From Actinomycetota bacterium (GTDB lineage: Bacteria; Actinomycetota; Actinomycetes; Mycobacteriales; Jatrophihabitantaceae), in NCBI GenBank assembly GCA_019241805.1, contig JAFAWL010000317.1:1-6633 (forward strand): a stretch of 6,633 bases of DNA, read 5' to 3'. The notes beneath the pieces are model-generated. The model made no database searches, was not told the origin of the DNA, and was given only the letters and a program-made list of their open reading frames with translations. The position numbers and the translations under genes were made by a program. Within the stretch, counting starts at the first letter, position 1. Every line of letters begins with the position of its first letter. This document shows positions 3,752 to 6,633 of the stretch, one piece after another.

Positions 3752-5020
3752 ATGAGCACACCGATCAAGGTCCGGGGCGGCGACGTGCTCGTCGACATCG
3801 ACGACCTCCGCGCCTGCGCGAAGATCCTCGCCACTGCCGCCAAGGACGAAACAAGCCTCACGAGCCGACTACGTACTGCTGCAGAGCTCGCCCGTACGGC
3901 CTACTCCGTGGATCAGCTGTCGGCGGTCGACACCGCCCGCGGGCTCAACGCGGTCATCAGCGACGCGGGTGGCATCGCCACCACGCTTGAGCGCTGCCGG
4001 CAGCTGTCTCAGGCCGCGACGACCGCCGCCGATCGCTACGCCGACGCCGACAAAGAGGCCGCAAAGTGGCCCACGAAGGACCACGGACTCCTGGGCAACT
4101 TTCTTCTGTTTTTGGGGGAACTCGGCGGCGCCGACCTCAACCAAGCGACCCAGGACTTCCTCGCGGAGCACCCCGACCTGGTGGGTCTTGCGGTTCTCTT
4201 TGCAGCGAAGGGGAATGTCGCTGCTACGGCGCGCCGCCTCGGCAACGCATATCCTGACGGCCGCGCAATCGTTACGGAGCTCGGGAGCGATACCAGTGGC
4301 GCCGCCGGCCTCTTGCCGCGATCCCTTACCGATGTGATGAGCGGACTGTCTCAGCGCAACGAGGGCCAGGCGGGCGAGGTCGACGTCCGCTTCGTCACGT
4401 CGGTCGACGCAGCAGGCACCACGACACGAAGCGCCATCGTTGATATTCCCGGAACAAAGGACTGGGCTGCTCCGAGCGGTCGATTAAACCCTGACGTAGT
4501 TAACGTCGGGACCGATCTGCGCGCGCTTGCCGGGGATGACACGACTTATGAGGAGGGCGTAAAGGAGGCAATGCGACAAGCTGGCGTCCGACCGGATGAC
4601 AAAGTCATGCTCGTCGGACACAGCGGTGGGGGAATGGTCGCCGTAAATCTGGCCAGCCACCTCAGCAATAGCCGAGAGTTCAACGTGACGCACGTCGTCA
4701 CCGCCGGAGCCCCGATCGGCATCGACCTCCACCGTCTGCCCAGCAGGACGAAAGTGCTCGCCTTTGAAAATCATCGGGACGCCGTCCCGCAACTGGACGG
4801 AGAAGCGAACGTTGAGCGAGGCGATGTCACGACGGTGGCCGAGGACCGAATCGGTAAGGACCTTGAGGACGACCATTCACTCAGCGCGGCCTACGTACCA
4901 ATGGCCGCCGACGCCGACCACAGTGACGATCCATCGGTTCGACAGTTCGTAGACAGCGCCGGTGGCTTCCTCGACGGCACGAGCGTCGAGACGCATAGGT
5001 ACCTGATCAGACGGGGGTAA
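3752..5020 (+). CDS. Putative ESX-type secreted lipase / alpha/beta-hydrolase
   Basis: This 422-residue protein has two parts. Residues about 13-105 are Ala-rich and helical and end in RYADADKEAAKW, with a YxxxD motif at Tyr96-Asp100 as in type VII secretion substrates. After two hydrophobic stretches (113-125 and 142-152), the C-terminal part (about 205-405) is a lipase-like alpha/beta-hydrolase. Its nucleophile elbow is VGHSGGG with Ser291, followed by HVVTAGAPIG (314-323). The likely acid is Asp343 in ENHRDAVPQLDG and the likely base His375 in DDHSLSAAY. That Ser-Asp-His order fits esterases and lipases, but the substrate is unknown. There is no Sec signal peptide, which fits ESX export. 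The start ATG lies 3 bases after the WXG-like gene, without a clear ribosome-binding site, suggesting translational coupling. It uses a rare TTA leucine codon (Leu245). A hand count of 120 bases (4441-4560) gave 58% GC against 62.5% in the next gene. No immunity-like gene follows. Confidence 0.72.
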   Translation: MSTPIKVRGGDVLVDIDDLRACAKILATAAKDETSLTSRLRTAAELARTAYSVDQLSAVDTARGLNAVISDAGGIATTLERCRQLSQAATTAADRYADADKEAAKWPTKDHGLLGNFLLFLGELGGADLNQATQDFLAEHPDLVGLAVLFAAKGNVAATARRLGNAYPDGRAIVTELGSDTSGAAGLLPRSLTDVMSGLSQRNEGQAGEVDVRFVTSVDAAGTTTRSAIVDIPGTKDWAAPSGRLNPDVVNVGTDLRALAGDDTTYEEGVKEAMRQAGVRPDDKVMLVGHSGGGMVAVNLASHLSNSREFNVTHVVTAGAPIGIDLHRLPSRTKVLAFENHRDAVPQLDGEANVERGDVTTVAEDRIGKDLEDDHSLSAAYVPMAADADHSDDPSVRQFVDSAGGFLDGTSVETHRYLIRRG

Positions 5021-5085
5021 CTGGCCTGCCTCCGGGCACATCGGTCATCGAGCCGACCGTCGGTGGCCGCCTTGCGTCGTCTTCC

Positions 5086-5091
5086 TACTAT
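5086..5091 (+). promoter_or_regulatory. -10 element of a leaderless promoter (aldo-keto reductase)
   Basis: TACTAT fits the actinobacterial -10 pattern TANNNT and lies exactly seven bases before the GTG at 5099. That is the normal distance from -10 to transcription start, so the mRNA would begin at its own start codon. No good -35 is visible, which is common for such promoters. Confidence 0.6.
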
Positions 5092-5098
5092 CGAGAGG

Positions 5099-6124
5099 GT
5101 GAGCTACCTTGCCGCCGGTGACCGATACAACTCAATGACCTACCGCCGCAGCGGCCGCAGCGGCGTTCGCCTGCCGGCGGTGTCGCTGGGACTGTGGCAG
5201 AACTTCGGCGACGACCGGCCGGTGGATACCCAACGAGCGATATTGCGTCGCGCGTTCGACCTCGGCATCACGCACTTCGACCTGGCCAACAACTACGGGC
5301 CGCCCTACGGATCGGCCGAGAACAACTTCGGCCGCATCCTGACCGAGGACTTCCGCCCGTACCGCGACGAACTGTTCATCTCGTCCAAGGCCGGATACGA
5401 CATGTGGCCAGGTCCGTACGGCGAATGGGGTTCGCGGAAGTATCTGCTGGCCAGCCTCGACCAGTCGCTGGCCCGGATGGGACTGGACTACGTCGACGTC
5501 TTCTACTCCCACCGCGTGGATCCGGCCACGCCGCTGGAGGAGACGATGGGCGCGCTGCATACCGCCGTCCAGTCCGGTCGCGCGCTCTACGCAGGCATCT
5601 CGTCCTACTCACCCGAGCGCACGCGGGAAGCGGCAGCCCTACTGCGAGAGCTCGGCACACCGCTGCTCATCCACCAGCCGTCGTATTCGATGCTGAACCG
5701 CTGGATCGAGCGGGGGCTGCTCGACGCGCTGGACGAGGCCGGCGCCGGCTGCATCGTGTTCTCGCCGCTCGCGCAAGGCTTGTTGACCTCACGCTACCTT
5801 GACGGAGTCCCCCAGGGCTCACGCGCGGCGCGCCCGGGCAGCCTGTCGACCGACATGCTCACTGACGACAATCTGGCCCACGTCCGGGCGCTGAACGACA
5901 TTGCCGCCGCCCGCGGTCAGACACTGGCCCAGATGGCCATCGCGTGGACGCTTCGGGATCCGCGGATCACTTCTTCACTGATCGGCGCGAGCTCCGTCGC
6001 CCAACTCGAGGACAACGTGGCCGCACTCAACAATCTCCAGTTCAGTGCCGACGAACTCGCCGCCATCGATGAGCACGCCGTCGAGGCCGGCATCAATATC
6101 TGGCAGCGCAGCAGCGACTCGTGA
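5099..6124 (+). CDS. Aldo-keto reductase, YghZ / L-glyceraldehyde-3-phosphate reductase type
   Basis: This 341-residue (beta/alpha)8 NADPH-dependent reductase closely resembles E. coli YghZ (AKR14 family, 346 residues), which reduces L-glyceraldehyde 3-phosphate and detoxifies aldehydes such as methylglyoxal. The full catalytic tetrad is visible: Asp61 and Tyr66 (FDLANNYGPPYGSAE), Lys97 (SSKAGYDMWPGPYG) and His138 (FYSHRVD). The C-terminal cofactor motif is LIGASSVAQLEDNV (294-307). The GTG start at 5099 gives VSYLAAGDRY, which aligns with the N terminus of YghZ. The ATG at 5135 would cut off conserved residues, and the ATG at 5063 adds a non-conserved tail. The mRNA is probably leaderless. 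The last codons overlap the start of a transporter gene by 4 bases, so the two are co-translated. The substrate is inferred from similarity only. Confidence 0.92.
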   Translation: MSYLAAGDRYNSMTYRRSGRSGVRLPAVSLGLWQNFGDDRPVDTQRAILRRAFDLGITHFDLANNYGPPYGSAENNFGRILTEDFRPYRDELFISSKAGYDMWPGPYGEWGSRKYLLASLDQSLARMGLDYVDVFYSHRVDPATPLEETMGALHTAVQSGRALYAGISSYSPERTREAAALLRELGTPLLIHQPSYSMLNRWIERGLLDALDEAGAGCIVFSPLAQGLLTSRYLDGVPQGSRAARPGSLSTDMLTDDNLAHVRALNDIAAARGQTLAQMAIAWTLRDPRITSSLIGASSVAQLEDNVAALNNLQFSADELAAIDEHAVEAGINIWQRSSDS

Positions 6125-6633
6125 CCGACGCGCCGATTGCCGCCACGCATCTCGGCGAGCCGACCGAACCAGATCTGCCCGACCGCACGACCCGCGCTGC
6201 TCTGATCATCGTCGCGATGTTCCTCACCGGCCTCACGATGCGGGTCGGTGTCACGAGCATCGGACCGGTGCTGGACGACCTGCAAGCCGGGCTGCACATC
6301 GGTGGCGGGCTGGCCGGACTGCTGACGTCGTTGCCGGTGATCGTCTTCGCCGTCGTCGGCGTTGCTGCCCCTCGGCTGGCTCGACGCTCGGGCGAGCACC
6401 GACTCCTCGTCATCTCCCTGATAGCCATGACCGTGGGACTGGCCACTCGTGCGATCGTCGGCAATTACTGGGTGTTCCTCGCCCTGAGCACCGTCGGCCT
6501 CATCGGGGGTGCGGTCAGCAACATCCTGTTGCCCAGTCTGGTCAAGCGTCACTTCCCCGATCGGATCGGCGGGATGACCGCGATGTACTCGACCGCTCTC
6601 GCGATCGGCGCGACCGCCGGAGCGGGTTTGACC
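6121..6633 (+). CDS. MFS transporter, CynX/NimT family, N-terminal part
   Basis: An uninterrupted 171-codon frame runs to the window end. It starts at a GTG whose GTGA overlaps the stop of the reductase gene, a classic coupling arrangement. After a 25-residue polar N terminus come about five membrane segments (roughly 26-44, 63-83, 95-112, 117-137 and 151-170). The sequence follows the CynX/NimT (cyanate / 2-nitroimidazole transporter) pattern: TMRVGVTSIGPVL (39-51), AGLLTSLPVIVF (65-76), the cytoplasmic loop APRLARRSGEHR (83-94), then NILLPSLVKRHFP (134-146) and a Tyr-Ser-Thr-Ala stretch near 156-159. CynX-type proteins are proton-coupled importers or exporters of small solutes, and the true substrate cannot be read here. 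Pairing with an aldehyde reductase could mean export of, or resistance to, a small reactive compound; that is inference. Confidence 0.88.
   Translation, partial: MTDAPIAATHLGEPTEPDLPDRTTRAALIIVAMFLTGLTMRVGVTSIGPVLDDLQAGLHIGGGLAGLLTSLPVIVFAVVGVAAPRLARRSGEHRLLVISLIAMTVGLATRAIVGNYWVFLALSTVGLIGGAVSNILLPSLVKRHFPDRIGGMTAMYSTALAIGATAGAGLT

Noticed and set aside
5043..5060. CGGTC/GACCG hairpin after the lipase gene as a terminator
   Set aside because: Only 5 bp with an 8-base loop and no T-tract; too weak to call.
5917..6552. 211-codon minus-strand frame opposite the reductase and transporter genes
   Set aside because: The product is polar and low-complexity (Asp/Gln/Arg-rich) and antisense to two well-supported genes.

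Overview
The window is high-GC actinobacterial chromosome. It carries CIRCE operators, a SAM-I riboswitch, a DUF3263 / LytR_C gene pair and a probable leaderless GTG-started gene, all typical of Actinomycetota. I cannot name the genus. From memory, Streptomyces has a threonine-synthase homologue, a cold-shock gene and groEL2 close together, and Mycobacterium has the DUF3263/LytR_C pair a few genes from groEL2, so the left half looks like an old, conserved neighbourhood.

Left half (1-3220), all transcribed on the minus strand. Read in transcription order from right to left, it holds a DUF3263 protein (2921-3220), a membrane-anchored LytR_C-domain protein (2338-2910), a SAM-I riboswitch (2129-2276), a threonine-synthase-family PLP enzyme (846-2111), a cold-shock protein (386-589) and the first 11 codons of groEL (1-34). 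The groEL control region has two CIRCE elements placed over a sigma-A-type promoter and a leader of about 187 nt. The cold-shock gene has a leader of about 107 nt in which a 10-nt segment is perfectly complementary to its own start-codon region. A strong hairpin terminator separates csp from groEL. The riboswitch is unusual in position: the 3' strand of its P1 helix runs into the purine-rich ribosome-binding stretch of the downstream gene. With the N-terminal zinc ribbon, this suggests that the 'threonine synthase' may really belong to methionine biosynthesis.

Right half (3476-6633), plus strand. A 255-bp divergent intergenic region with palindromes leads to a tightly coupled two-gene unit. 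It has a 90-residue WXG100-like helical protein (3476-3748) and, 3 nt later, a 422-residue protein (3752-5020) with an ESX-like N-terminal helical domain carrying a YxxxD motif and a C-terminal lipase-like alpha/beta-hydrolase domain (GHSGG). I read this as a candidate type VII (ESX) secreted lipase and its small partner, lodged between conserved genes. It is followed by an aldo-keto reductase of the YghZ / L-glyceraldehyde-3-phosphate reductase type (5099-6124) whose mRNA looks leaderless. That gene overlaps by 4 nt the start of a CynX/NimT-type MFS transporter cut by the window end (6121-6633).

The candidates most worth following are the SAM-controlled threonine-synthase homologue, the WXG-like/lipase pair, and the self-complementary csp leader.
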